From positions 625,355 to 644,495 of the forward strand of contig NW_019091464.1 in assembly GCF_001949145.1 (NCBI RefSeq): a stretch of 19,141 nt of DNA. The letters run 5' to 3'. This DNA is from Acanthaster planci (taxonomy: Eukaryota; Echinodermata; Asteroidea; Valvatida; Acanthasteridae). The notes beneath the pieces were generated by a model. It did not search any database. It saw only the letters and a list, made by a program, of their open reading frames with translations, and had not been told where the DNA came from. Numbering within the stretch: position 1 is the stretch's first letter; each line of letters starts with the position of its first letter. Below, one piece after another: positions 13,201 to 19,001 of this stretch. The position numbers and the translations under genes are program-made.

Positions 13201-16200
13201 GTGGAGAATTTGAAGCACTTTTTTCAACAATTTGAAGCACTTTTTTCAACAATTTGAAGCACGTTTTCAACAATTTGAAGCACGTTTTCAACAATTTGAA
13301 GCACGTTTTCAACAATTTCTACCAGGAGGCGGCAAGGACCTATGAGAGTCTCTTTCCACAATGGCCGACAGGGGATACTGGTGGATTCTACATGATTTAT
13401 GTATGACGGTAATGTCACGTGTTGACGGCACTATGGTGGGTGAGAGGACTACACAGCGTCTGTGGAATAGTAACACACTGATGCAACTGGAGAAGTGAGA
13501 CCACCCTCCCACAGGCTTTAACCCCGCGAAGCACTTGGGAAGTTTTCATAATTCACTCTTAAAATGTTCAGGAATTAGTATCTGAGTCAAACCTGCCTGA
13601 GAACTGACATTAAACGTCCCAATAACAATTCCAAATTGCCAGTCACAAAGCAAATACCCAGTTCTGTTTGCTTCAATGCACTGCCATTCCCTGAATGACC
13701 AGGCATTGGATACAACGGACAGTCACTGTTTTTCACCCAGCCATGTCATAAATTTGCTCCAAAAATGGCATAGGTGCTATCTGACTGTACAAGAGGTCTC
13801 ATGTCGCGGTCACGTCCCAGTGCAGTCAGTGACCTCATGACTGCCAGTCTGACAGAGTGCTTGGCCAACGAGACTGAACAAAATGAAAAATGAAAGGCGT
13901 ACGTGTAACCATGGGAGATTTTGGGGTGAGTTGAACTCCTGAAGGGTTAAGGCAACAGAGCTGTCTGTGAAGTCATTGCCCAAAGTTGAAACAAGGGCCG
14001 TTTGGAAGAAAACAAAGACTGCGAATGGTTCAGTGCACTGCTTCAAAAACAGAAGTCAAGTCTTCCTTCAAGTCGTAACTCAGCACAATCGTTTCTGGAA
14101 AGGTCAAATGACTTACATCACCGGGGGGAACACTGTCGTCGCTGACGGTGACAAAGTAACACGGAATACGATGCCCCCACCACAGCTGGCGAGATATACA
14201 CCATTGCCTGCAATGGAAGAATGAATCGGGAAATGTACAGTAGTTAAGTACAAATGGAAGGGAATGTACCAATGCAATAAGTACTTGGGTCAAAAAACGT
14301 AGGACAGAACGTGAAAACCGGTGAGGATTTGTGAGCGCTGATTCCATCGAGCCGCTGGAGGCAGAAATTAGCTGAGCAAAAGTTACATCCTCTGCAAAAA
14401 AAAAACAGGCCCCCTGTCAACATGTCATATTTCGTGGCTGGATCTCGGTTCAAAACAAGAGTCTGCTAAGCATTATTTCTGGCTCACCAACTCTGGGATA
14501 CTGGACCAGGGTTTAATTTCGATACACATGATTTTTCTCCACACAGAACCTCTCTCCATTTTTTGGCGATCTAAATAGAGCAAATGGGGATGTCCATGTA
14601 GGCTTGAACATTCCTGCCAGAGTTACACACATGTATGCACTGCAACGACACAGCGTTTAAGATATGAAATTTGCGATATCAGGCTTATACAGTTATGAGC
14701 GTCATTCAACAAATTTGGGGTCCAAAACTTTGGTGTCCCTTTTACATGCGACCTCTGGAAATTAAAATGGAAATATCACTCATATTGGTTTCAAATTACA
14801 TTTGTATGCCAGGTAATTAGCATTTGCTTAATCTTGGAAAAGAATGGCATTCTAAACTTCCAAAATTGGAAGTCAGATATGACAGGGGCACAAGAAATTG
14901 AACCCCAACTTTATAGAATGAAGCAACAACTTGTGGGGGCGCTGTCATTGTTGTGAAAATTCAGCTACTCAGTGGTTTGCAATCTGAGCAACTTCCCAAC
15001 CCATTTGACAATGAAAAACATTATGTAGCTTATGACCTGCTGTCAGCACTTCCTGTTACTGCTTGACAGGTGCACACTGGGCCATCAGACGGTGGTTTTT
15101 TTCTCAGCCTCACCTGATGTTTGTCAGCCAGTTGTTCCAGGTCTTGATGTGCATGTCGGGGACAATCTTCAGCTGGCCTTCTTCCACAGCCGCTATTGCG
15201 CGCTTCGCCATGTCGTTGCAGTCTACGTACCACTGCGGCTTCAGCAGCGGCTCAACTATATCCTTGGAGCGACTGGAATTGAGACAAAAACCAACGTATC
15301 TTATGTACATAGAAATGTTTGCATTTGCCTTCCATATCTTGTACATCTCTACATATTCCGTACAAGGTGAGGAATGGTTTTCCAAACTAAGATGTCCCAA
15401 TGGGACTTTGACACTTTGCAACAAAGTACTCTATCTTACAAGTGTGGCAGAGGCAGAAATCAGTTACAGTAAATGTAGTTTTTTTTATAGTAATAGAGCC
15501 CCTTTGATTTAAAAATTTGTATTTTTTTTCAAAGTTTCCCTTCATTTTCTTGGTAGTGTGTACCCCCTTTTTGTAATTTATTTAAGCCCAAGCCCCTCCC
15601 ACTGTAAGACTTTAAGCCCCATTCATTGTGCATTACAGCAGACACCAGTGTAGAATGGAAGTATCTCTCTCCCACCCTGTGTGGGTTCCGTCTACTGCAG
15701 TCGTGGGTGAGTGTCTTTACGTTCTTGTGTATGAGTGCTAATTAATTCACTTCTTGGCGAGTTCCCCCCCCCATCCTAACATGCCTAGGTTTAGCATTCA
15801 TTTGCACTGTGAGTTGTTCCACTGTGTGCCAACTTTCCAGATTACATTGGACATGGGGGCCATATATAAGTACCTACAAAATATTGCTCAAAGTTGTAGT
15901 GATGTGAAAAGTAATCAAGTGAAACGCCGCTATAACGAACAAGACGGGGTCCACGCTAAATGTTGGGTACAGCTGTCGTTCGGTATAACGAATTTAACTG
16001 CCGAACGTTTCGTTGCCATGTTGAATAGCGCCCTCGCTTGTCTAACCGAAATGCACCCTCTTGTGATACCTTGGCTAGCTGTTTTCGTGATGTTTTGCCG
16101 TTGCATTCAAGTTTAAGGTTTCTAGAAATGTATCTGTTAATTATTTTTGTCTTTGTTTAAACTTGAGTCAAAAAATTGATATCACGTTTATCCTAAAAGT

Positions 16201-19001
16201 CGTGAAACTACCACTTAGGATCGATCTCTGATGCATGCTGTGGCGAATCTCGGTTGATTTGTGTATCAGCGGCACCCTTTTTAGACTATTGCTAGTGCAA
16301 TGCCACCGTGCGCATACGTGCAGTTTTCTTCCACATCCGATCATGTAGAGTCGCAAAACCAGTGTCTATAGAATACCGTTGACAACTGGTGGCTTTCCCT
16401 TCTAATTCTTGGGAAATTAATGGCCACTTGTCACTTTCAAACATAAAAAATCACAACTGTTATCATGTTGACGTTTGGGAATTACAAACGGCAACTGAAT
16501 AGTGTTCAGTAGGTTCTGTGCACAAATTATTGGGAGCCAAGGACGCTGTTCGGTACAGCCAAATGTTCGGTATAGCGGTGTTTGGTAGAGCGGTGTTCCA
16601 CTGTAACAATTGTGCATTGCATGTGAGCAGCGAGAGCGTGAGTGAGTTGGATTACTTATAGTCACTTTTCACTTCACTACAATATTTACCCTAACCCTCT
16701 AGGGTGTATGTAAAATCACACTGAGATTGGAAGACTTGGGGCTGTTAGGGTAAACCAATATTCAGTAGGTGAAGGTTTCGCAAACACAACCTCTTGAAGT
16801 GTGACTGTCTTTGTCATCTGAAGTTTTCCCTAACTTCACACAAAGACAGGGATGACTTTTGCTTTGTAATATGAGCAATATCTAGAAAATACATGTATCT
16901 ACCTAGAATCTCTACAAAAAGAGTGCTTAACATCTGTATGTGTAACCATATAAGCTGAGAAGCATGCATTTCCGCCGGTAACCTGAACCGCTTGCTAAGC
17001 AGTTATTTCCCGCGCTTTAGCTCTTTCTTACCTGCATACAGGCACCACCATGGGGTTATCCTTGGTCTCTTTGTACAACCCTCGCTCCTTAAGCGCAGCA
17101 AGTACCGCCTTCCGGGCATCAAATCGCTTCATGCCCTGAAAGCAGAAGGCATCTGAGCTAGTCATTGCCAGCTCCAAACTGAAAACACTGCAGCTACTGA
17201 CCCAAAACATAAATTAGCCATGAAGCAGGGACAAGTAACTTGTATGACCCAAGATACTGGACAGTTATCGGCTCTGTGCTAAGCAAGTACATATACACGC
17301 ACGTTTGATTTTCATATTTCACTCTATCATAAACTCTCATGCTGAGCAATTCATTAGAAACACAAAAATTATTTAAAAACACAATTAGAATCATACATGT
17401 GTTAAGGTTAAAATTGAAACAAACACGAAATAAAAACAATACTAAATGGTGATTTTTATCCAAGCCTTTCTTCCAATAAAAACTGAAAGATAAAATTATT
17501 AGTAGATATCCTAAAACGACAAAAAAAGATTCTTGTAATCATCCCTACAAGCAAGGTTAACAATCCAGCGGGCATACTTAGTCCTTTTGTAGGGAACACT
17601 ACAAGGTACAGGTCACAGTACTTTTGGAGAACTTTCAACCTTCATTGTAGGTTCAATAACCTGTTGTATTCGACCGTGGCACGGACACCAGTGTTTACGG
17701 GGCACCAAACCTTAAAACGTTCTGAATTACACATAACATAAATTTTGCCAGATTGGTCAATCACTTGGAGCCAGGCTCTAGGGTGAGGTGGTCATGCCAG
17801 TATATAACTGATTTTGTTTATCAGTATGGAGGGAACCCTTCACGTGAAAATAGTTGTCTGCTATGTCCTTCATCGTGAATGCAGCAAGACTTGCAACCGA
17901 CAGCAAGGTGAGTGATAATGGGATTTTAAAAAATAGTTCAACTTGGGCTGGTCAAGTGTGGCTGCCTTAAGCAATCTAACTATATTTCATTTTCAAACCT
18001 GCCCACAGCTGCAACAATCTCACCTTGAATTGCTCGCAGACATCTGTGATGTTCCCGTCGTCCGCGATCATGGTAAGGAACTCCAAGTCGTGGCGTTTGC
18101 CGACCTCGTAATCGTTGGGGTCGTGGGCTGGGGTGATCTTCACGGCACCTTTCATTGAGAGGTTGCAAAAGACGCATTAACGTACAGCCTGAATTACAAA
18201 CAAAATGAATGAGATTTCTCTAACATTGTGGTACACTGTTATGATAATTTAACATAAGCCGTAAAACCCTCAGAATTTATGTTTTCAATTAAAATCGAAG
18301 TCAATTCATGTTAATTTTATCACACGAGAAAGCACTATCAACTGCAAACAGGCAATGCTCGAGGCAAGCAACGACGGTGATCTCAAGGGAGTCAAATGAA
18401 CTAGCTATTCAACTCACCAGTTCCAAAGTTCATGTCAACAAACTCATCACAGAGGATGGGCAAGGAGCAATTACGGAAGGGATGGATGACACGCTTGCCA
18501 TGCAGGTGCTTGAAACGCTCGTCGTTGGGATGGACGGCAACGGCTGTATCTCCAAGCATGGTCTCAATACGGGTCGTTGCAACAATCAGTTCCTCGTCTA
18601 AATGCAAAAAGACACATGTAGACCCACACTTAGGGCGAGTTAAATGTTACTGGGGACTTTTGGAGAATGCACCACATCAACTTTAATCTTTGGCCAAGAG
18701 GCTCTGATAAACCCAAGAAATATCTCCAAGTAATATTCAGTGCGCTGCCACCTTCATAGGATGGAGCTGTCGCTATAGTGAAATATCTAAAGACGGATTC
18801 AGTAATTGAAGGTCAATGTGTGCAGACTGAAACCTCAAGTTAATCTTCAGTAAATTATACAGCCAAAAAATACATTTTAAAGCTAGATTTACCCGAGCCC
18901 TCAACCTTGTAGGCAAAGTAGACCAGCACACCAAACTCGACCTTCTCCTTGTAGCCAGGCACAAAGAGCAGGGTCCGTCCTGGCAGCTCACGCTTGTCGA
19001 C
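759..19001 (-). CDS. VARS1: Valyl-tRNA synthetase, cytosolic type (VARS1-like), 3' 17 exons of a split gene; 5' end outside window
   Basis: This class I aminoacyl-tRNA synthetase charges tRNA-Val with valine in the cytosol and hydrolyses mischarged Thr-tRNA-Val. Joined, the 17 exons give 775 codons and a stop, with every junction GT-AG and in phase. Numbering from the first visible residue, the CP1 editing domain covers about 1-225, with [11 protein letters not shown] at 43-53 and [11 protein letters not shown] at 103-113. The catalytic core resumes at [15 protein letters not shown] (227-241), continues through [15 protein letters not shown] (292-306) and [14 protein letters not shown] (329-342), and ends near KMSKS (371-375). 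The anticodon-binding helical domain covers about 442-640 and the coiled-coil tail about 700-775. The HIGH signature is missing only because the window ends in an intron. Similarity to recalled human VARS1 is high throughout, and the C-terminal coiled coil fits the cytosolic rather than the mitochondrial (VARS2) enzyme. No frameshift or internal stop was seen. Confidence 0.97.
837..2602 (-). other. VARS1: Intron P-Q (1,766 bases) with one MITE
   Basis: This is the longest complete intron in the window. It holds the inverted-repeat element at 1095-1227 and a G-run after an A-run at about 2244-2260. Apart from these, no gene or RNA is recognisable. Short open frames on both strands show no protein family pattern. 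Confidence 0.85.
1095..1227. mobile_element. Small MITE with long inverted arms
   Basis: Arms at 1095-1138 and 1184-1227 are imperfect inverted copies of each other. The core ATGGCAGACACAGTA (1110-1124) is perfectly inverted at 1198-1212, and the next 14 bases (around GAGGGCGCTNTTT) match with two differences. The outer 15 bases match at about 11 positions. The element begins TAG and ends CTA, which fits a TA target-site preference as in Tc1/mariner or pogo-type elements. The loop is about 45 bases, and no transposase is encoded, so it would be non-autonomous. Confidence 0.75.
2603..2752 (-). CDS. VARS1: VARS1 exon P: C-terminal coiled coil, first half
   Basis: The acceptor is CCTTTGAAG before GGCCTG and the donor is AAG|GTGGGT; both ends are phase 0. 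It encodes [20 protein letters not shown], then [20 protein letters not shown] and [10 protein letters not shown]. The heptad-like spacing of Ile/Leu in [20 protein letters not shown] marks the coiled-coil arm that contacts the outer corner of tRNA-Val in ValRS structures. The [13 protein letters not shown] hinge separates the two helices. Confidence 0.95.
2753..3802 (-). other. VARS1: Intron O-P (1,050 bases), nothing recognised
   Basis: AT-rich intron. A short palindrome, GCTTTAAA-G-TTTAAAGC, lies near 3072-3088. I see no element with clear ends, no RNA gene and no coding signal. Confidence 0.8.
3803..3975 (-). CDS. VARS1: VARS1 exon O: weakly conserved C-terminal segment
   Basis: The acceptor is CATTACAG before CCTACC and the donor is AAG|GTATCG. 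The required frame (completing A|CC, Thr) encodes [20 protein letters not shown], then an alternating small-residue region ([20 protein letters not shown]), and ends [11 protein letters not shown] in phase 0. It links RADYNLT in exon N to GLVD in exon P. It matches the family pattern in which a valine/alanine-rich strand and a PxGCA...SDxCxxHLxL stretch sit between those two blocks. Primary sequence conservation is lower than in other exons, so this call depends on phase, order and the [11 protein letters not shown] ending. Confidence 0.9.
3976..5075 (-). other. VARS1: Intron N-O (1,100 bases), nothing major
   Basis: It contains one short direct repeat, GAGTATTTTGTAG, at 4760-4772 and 4778-4790 (18-base period). 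An isolated snoRNA C-box-like GTGATGA on the minus strand at 4855-4861 has no D box at the right distance. No other structure is supported. Confidence 0.8.
5076..5187 (-). CDS. VARS1: VARS1 exon N: anticodon-binding domain end
   Basis: The acceptor is CTTTTTGTCAG before CATCCC and the donor is GACA|GTAAGT. The exon encodes [20 protein letters not shown], then [17 protein letters not shown], and ends in phase 1. The motif RSxRADYNLT is strongly conserved in ValRS. The split Thr codon is completed by exon O, about 1.1 kb further on. Confidence 0.94.
5188..5723 (-). other. VARS1: Intron M-N (536 bases), nothing recognised
   Basis: No repeat, RNA gene or coding signal is visible. Several open frames that overlap exon M from this side are out of frame with it. 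Confidence 0.8.
5724..5930 (-). CDS. VARS1: VARS1 exon M: anticodon-binding domain, [17 protein letters not shown] motif
   Basis: The acceptor is CCCTTGCAG before GAGTCC and the donor is AAG|GTACGC. Both ends are phase 0, giving 69 codons. It encodes ESVKPIMRG, then [33 protein letters not shown] and [11 protein letters not shown]. The stretch LxSPFMPFxxEELxQRLP packs against the tRNA anticodon stem in class Ia enzymes. The exon is GC-rich compared with its introns. Confidence 0.96.
5931..6893 (-). other. VARS1: Intron L-M (963 bases), possible old repeat
   Basis: The stretch from about 6325 to 6700 includes GGGCGGATCCGGAACC and G- or C-rich runs, a composition seen in dispersed repeats of several invertebrate genomes. 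I cannot find termini or target-site duplications, so it is only noted. No gene is seen. Confidence 0.6.
6894..7049 (-). CDS. VARS1: VARS1 exon L: anticodon-binding domain
   Basis: The acceptor is TTGGGGCAG before CTGAGT and the donor is CTG|GTACGA; both ends are phase 0. It encodes [20 protein letters not shown], then a helix with [12 protein letters not shown], and [11 protein letters not shown]. The pattern YDFPAxTTxxxxFWLYxLCDVYLE is typical of ValRS, and the final Glu of that block starts the next exon. Confidence 0.94.
7050..7948 (-). other. VARS1: Intron K-L (899 bases), nothing recognised
   Basis: AT-rich, particularly 7500-7800. A TGATGA at 7332 followed by CTGA at about 7367 superficially resembles C/D boxes, but the spacing is too short and no terminal stem is present. 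Confidence 0.8.
7949..8076 (-). CDS. VARS1: VARS1 exon K: start of anticodon-binding helical domain
   Basis: The acceptor is GTTGTCGCAG before GTCGTG and the donor is AAG|GTACGC. The exon encodes the split Gly, then [20 protein letters not shown], then [14 protein letters not shown], and ends in EFK, phase 0. The [29 protein letters not shown] pattern is diagnostic for ValRS at the junction between the catalytic core and the anticodon-binding fold. The tail after KVLGDD is variable in the family. Confidence 0.95.
8077..9249 (-). other. VARS1: Intron J-K (1,173 bases) with scattered 22-mer repeat
   Basis: The portion at 8843-9153 holds the repeated CCTCAATCCTTCAAAATCCTCC word described separately. 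A self-complementary run of ACATGTA words lies at 8503-8520. The rest shows no recognisable feature. Confidence 0.8.
8843..9153. repeat. Scattered 22-mer repeat, last copy inverted to form a hairpin
   Basis: The word CCTCAATCCTTCAAAATCCT(CC) occurs at 8844-8866, 8958-8980 and, with one change, 9100-9122. A more divergent copy lies at 8898-8918. An inverted copy, GGAGGATTTTGAAGGATTGAGG, lies at 9132-9153. The 9100-9121 and 9132-9153 copies can pair over 22 bases with a single non-Watson-Crick position and a 10-base loop. Spacers of 31 to 119 bases between copies are not obviously similar, so this is not a simple tandem array. AGGATT words continue to about 9173. Confidence 0.8.
9250..9397 (-). 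CDS. VARS1: VARS1 exon J: end of catalytic domain
   Basis: The acceptor is CCGCCATCAG before AGTCTAC and the donor is CAGG|GTATGT. The exon encodes [20 protein letters not shown], then [20 protein letters not shown], then FALCAYTAQ and a split Gly (phase 1). The [21 protein letters not shown] block follows the KMSKS domain in eukaryotic ValRS and leads into the anticodon-binding helices. Confidence 0.96.
9398..10095 (-). other. VARS1: Intron I-J (698 bases), rich in AGTACT words
   Basis: AT-rich, with many AGTACT or GTACTT words between about 9520 and 10030. An inverted pair, ATTTAAATG / CATTTAAAT, with a 4-base loop lies at 9580-9601. No gene is recognised. Confidence 0.75.
10096..10326 (-). 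CDS. VARS1: VARS1 exon I: catalytic core with KMSKS signature
   Basis: At 231 bases this is the largest exon in the window, phase 0 at both ends. The acceptor is TTTTTTTCAG before ACGGAG and the donor is GAG|GTACTC. It encodes [20 protein letters not shown], then [24 protein letters not shown] and [12 protein letters not shown]. The KMSKS loop (minus-strand codons at 10147-10161) stabilises the transition state of valine activation with ATP. Its full conservation argues for an active enzyme. GC content is clearly higher than in the AT-rich flanking introns. Confidence 0.97.
10455..10638. mobile_element. Small non-autonomous element with inverted ends and internal GGGGACC repeats
   Basis: Perfect 13-base inverted arms CAACTGGGGACCC (10468-10480) and GGGTCCCCAGTTG (10601-10613) are extended outwards by imperfect similarity, with GTGTGTATTTGCCTGC on one side corresponding to TTTGTTTCTGCA read from the other. 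Inside is a 14-base direct repeat, GTCAATCGGGGACC, at 10549-10562 and 10567-10580. A word CTATTGTT recurs near both arms. No protein is encoded. The outer ends are estimates. Confidence 0.55.
11503..11556. repeat. Short inverted repeat AGGGCACTTTGC / GCAAAGCGCCCT
   Basis: Arms at 11510-11521 and 11537-11548 pair at 11 of 12 positions with a 15-base loop. CCAG and CTGG at the outer edges extend the similarity. The left arm (CAGTAGAGGGCACTTTGC) resembles the right arm of the 1095-1227 MITE read on the other strand, so this may be a decayed relative. Confidence 0.5.
11783..11853 (-). CDS. VARS1: VARS1 exon H: catalytic core, [15 protein letters not shown] motif
   Basis: This is the smallest internal exon, 71 bases, between the acceptor CGTCACAG and the donor CAG|GTAGGT. 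It begins by completing an Asp and reads [20 protein letters not shown], then WPNQ, ending in phase 0. The DVLDTWFSS block lines the active site in ValRS and IleRS. Human VARS1 has SSGLFPLS where this protein has SSALFPFS; the Ala is common in the family. Confidence 0.95.
11854..13021 (-). other. VARS1: Intron G-H (1,168 bases), nothing recognised
   Basis: No element with ends, tandem array, RNA gene or coding signal was found on either strand. Confidence 0.8.
13022..13127 (-). CDS. VARS1: VARS1 exon G: connective segment before the WFSS motif
   Basis: The acceptor is GATGATAG before AATGTC and the donor is CAAG|GTAAAG. The exon runs from phase 0 to phase 1. It encodes [20 protein letters not shown], then [15 protein letters not shown]. 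The YWVSGRxEAEA pattern and the [17 protein letters not shown] continuation into exon H identify it. The pyrimidine tract in front of the acceptor is weak, so the acceptor is a little less certain than its neighbours, but phase and homology agree. Confidence 0.9.
13128..14116 (-). other. VARS1: Intron F-G (989 bases) with a minisatellite
   Basis: It holds the five-unit tandem array at 13209-13315, close to the acceptor side of exon G, and a 7-base inverted repeat GCAGTCA / TGACTGC at about 13821-13843. The rest is unremarkable. Confidence 0.8.
13209..13315. repeat. Minisatellite, 5 units of 21-22 bases
   Basis: Units start at 13209, 13231, 13253, 13274 and 13295. The first two are 22 bases, TTTGAAGCACTTTTTTCAAC plus AA. 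The last three are 21 bases, TTTGAAGCACGTTTTCAACA plus A. Copies within each type are identical, implying recent duplication of each subtype. Every unit carries inverted TTGAA and TTCAA words that could fold into a small hairpin. Confidence 0.95.
14117..14207 (-). CDS. VARS1: VARS1 exon F: return to catalytic core ([15 protein letters not shown])
   Basis: The acceptor is CCATTGCAG before GCAATGG and the donor is GAT|GTAAGT. The split arginine is followed by [20 protein letters not shown], one of the most conserved blocks of Ile/Val/Leu-RS enzymes. The exon ends [10 protein letters not shown] in phase 0. Recalled vertebrate VARS1 has Glu in place of the first Gln; the other residues of the block agree. 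Confidence 0.96.
14208..15113 (-). other. VARS1: Intron E-F (906 bases), nothing recognised
   Basis: No gene, RNA or clear repeat. A GGGGGCGCTGTC word at about 14936 resembles the core of the 1095-1227 MITE but has no partner arm nearby. Confidence 0.8.
15114..15272 (-). CDS. VARS1: VARS1 exon E: end of editing domain
   Basis: The acceptor is CAATTCCAG before TCGC and the donor is ATCAG|GTGAGG. With the two bases carried over, the frame reads [20 protein letters not shown], then an amphipathic stretch, and ends in NNWLTNI plus a split Arg (phase 2). The segment [10 protein letters not shown] marks the return from the CP1 editing insertion towards the catalytic core in ValRS and IleRS. Confidence 0.95.
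15916..16603. mobile_element. Degenerate pogo/Tigger- or Tc1/mariner-like non-autonomous transposon
   Basis: The right end read on the minus strand is CAGTGGAACACCGCTCTACC, followed by AAACACCGCTATACCGAACA, and is bordered by TA. The left end reads CAAGTGAAACGCCGCTATAA, then CGAACA. Over about 25 bases the two ends agree at roughly three quarters of positions. The CAGTGGAACnCCGCTATAnCGAAC form is what I recall for pogo/Tigger-like and related DNA transposon ends. Further CGGTATAACGAA and TTCGGTATAGCG words lie inside both ends. The interior of about 690 bases is too short for a transposase and shows none. Confidence 0.65.
16686..16754. repeat. Inverted repeat TTTACCCTAAC / GTTAGGGTAAA
   Basis: Arms at 16686-16696 and 16744-16754 are perfect complements over 11 bases, enclosing 47 bases. 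AATATT words lie just outside both arms, offset by a few bases. This could be the ends of a very small element or a chance hairpin. Confidence 0.6.
16805..16849. repeat. Intronic hairpin, 17 base pairs in two blocks
   Basis: CTGTCTTTGT (16805-16814) pairs with ACAAAGACAG (16840-16849), and TGAAGTT (16819-16825) pairs with AACTTCA (16832-16838). They are separated by a 4-by-1 internal loop and close on a 6-base loop. All 17 pairs are Watson-Crick. At about 45 bases it is shorter than a typical pre-miRNA. Confidence 0.75.
17032..17135 (-). CDS. VARS1: VARS1 exon D: editing domain C-terminal part
   Basis: The exon lies between the acceptor TGCTTTCAG and the donor CAG|GTAAGA. It begins in phase 0 and ends in phase 2. 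It encodes [20 protein letters not shown], then [14 protein letters not shown], with a serine split into the next exon. The pattern [17 protein letters not shown] and the NPMVVPVC stretch are characteristic of eukaryotic cytosolic ValRS. The intron that follows (to exon E) is one of the two longest in the window. Confidence 0.95.
17136..18023 (-). other. VARS1: Intron C-D (888 bases), nothing recognised
   Basis: AT-rich in 17300-17550. A palindromic E-box, TTCACGTGAA, occurs at 17839-17848. No repeat with ends, RNA gene or coding signal is seen. The two introns nearer the 5' side, 18149-18417 and 18598-18892, are under 300 bases and equally featureless. Confidence 0.8.
18024..18148 (-). CDS. 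VARS1: VARS1 exon C: editing domain, [11 protein letters not shown] motif
   Basis: The acceptor is CAATGAAAG before GTGCC and the donor is AAG|GTGAGA. The exon completes the GTG-Gly and encodes [20 protein letters not shown], followed by a short loop ending in CEQFK, phase 0. The aspartate in PAHD is the invariant editing-site acid of the family. The loop [11 protein letters not shown] differs most from the human residues, as expected at the outer surface of the domain. Confidence 0.95.
18418..18597 (-). CDS. VARS1: VARS1 exon B: editing domain, threonine-rich [11 protein letters not shown] motif
   Basis: The exon starts after GCATTTAG and ends before GTGAGT; both flanking junctions are phase 1. 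The first split codon gives Asp, continuing [17 protein letters not shown]. The TTRxET motif forms part of the post-transfer editing pocket of Val/Ile/Leu-RS, where Thr-tRNA-Val is hydrolysed. The exon ends in VDMNFGTG, the glycine being split with the next exon. The segment HGKRVIHPF is also typical of cytosolic ValRS. Confidence 0.96.
18893..19001 (-). CDS. VARS1: VARS1 exon A (first exon in window): start of editing domain
   Basis: The acceptor reads TTTGCACAG before GTC, and the donor GGTAAATC begins after G18893. The exon encodes [20 protein letters not shown], followed by [16 protein letters not shown], and ends in phase 1. This matches the human VARS1 stretch leading into the CP1 editing domain almost residue for residue. 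The upstream exon, which should end near a conserved '...NSAISDIE'-like stretch, was not found between 19002 and 19141, so the gene continues beyond the window. Confidence 0.93.

Larger units (their letters stand above)
15273..17031 (-). other. VARS1: Intron D-E (1,759 bases) with a degenerate DNA transposon and hairpins
   Basis: It holds the transposon-like element at about 15916-16603 and two neighbouring inverted repeats at 16686-16754 and 16805-16849. A plus-strand open frame at 15754-16116 runs into the transposon edge and does not look like a real gene. Confidence 0.8.

Noticed and set aside
13209-13315. CRISPR array
   Set aside because: The repeats are head-to-tail with no spacers, in an animal intron. 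It is a minisatellite.
15754-16116. Plus-strand 120-codon open frame as a gene
   Set aside because: It spans the left edge of a degenerate transposon, shows no family pattern and lies inside a VARS1 intron. Read as chance.
759-19001. Mitochondrial VARS2 instead of cytosolic VARS1
   Set aside because: Blocks such as [20 protein letters not shown] and the C-terminal coiled coil follow recalled VARS1 more closely. A tree would settle it.
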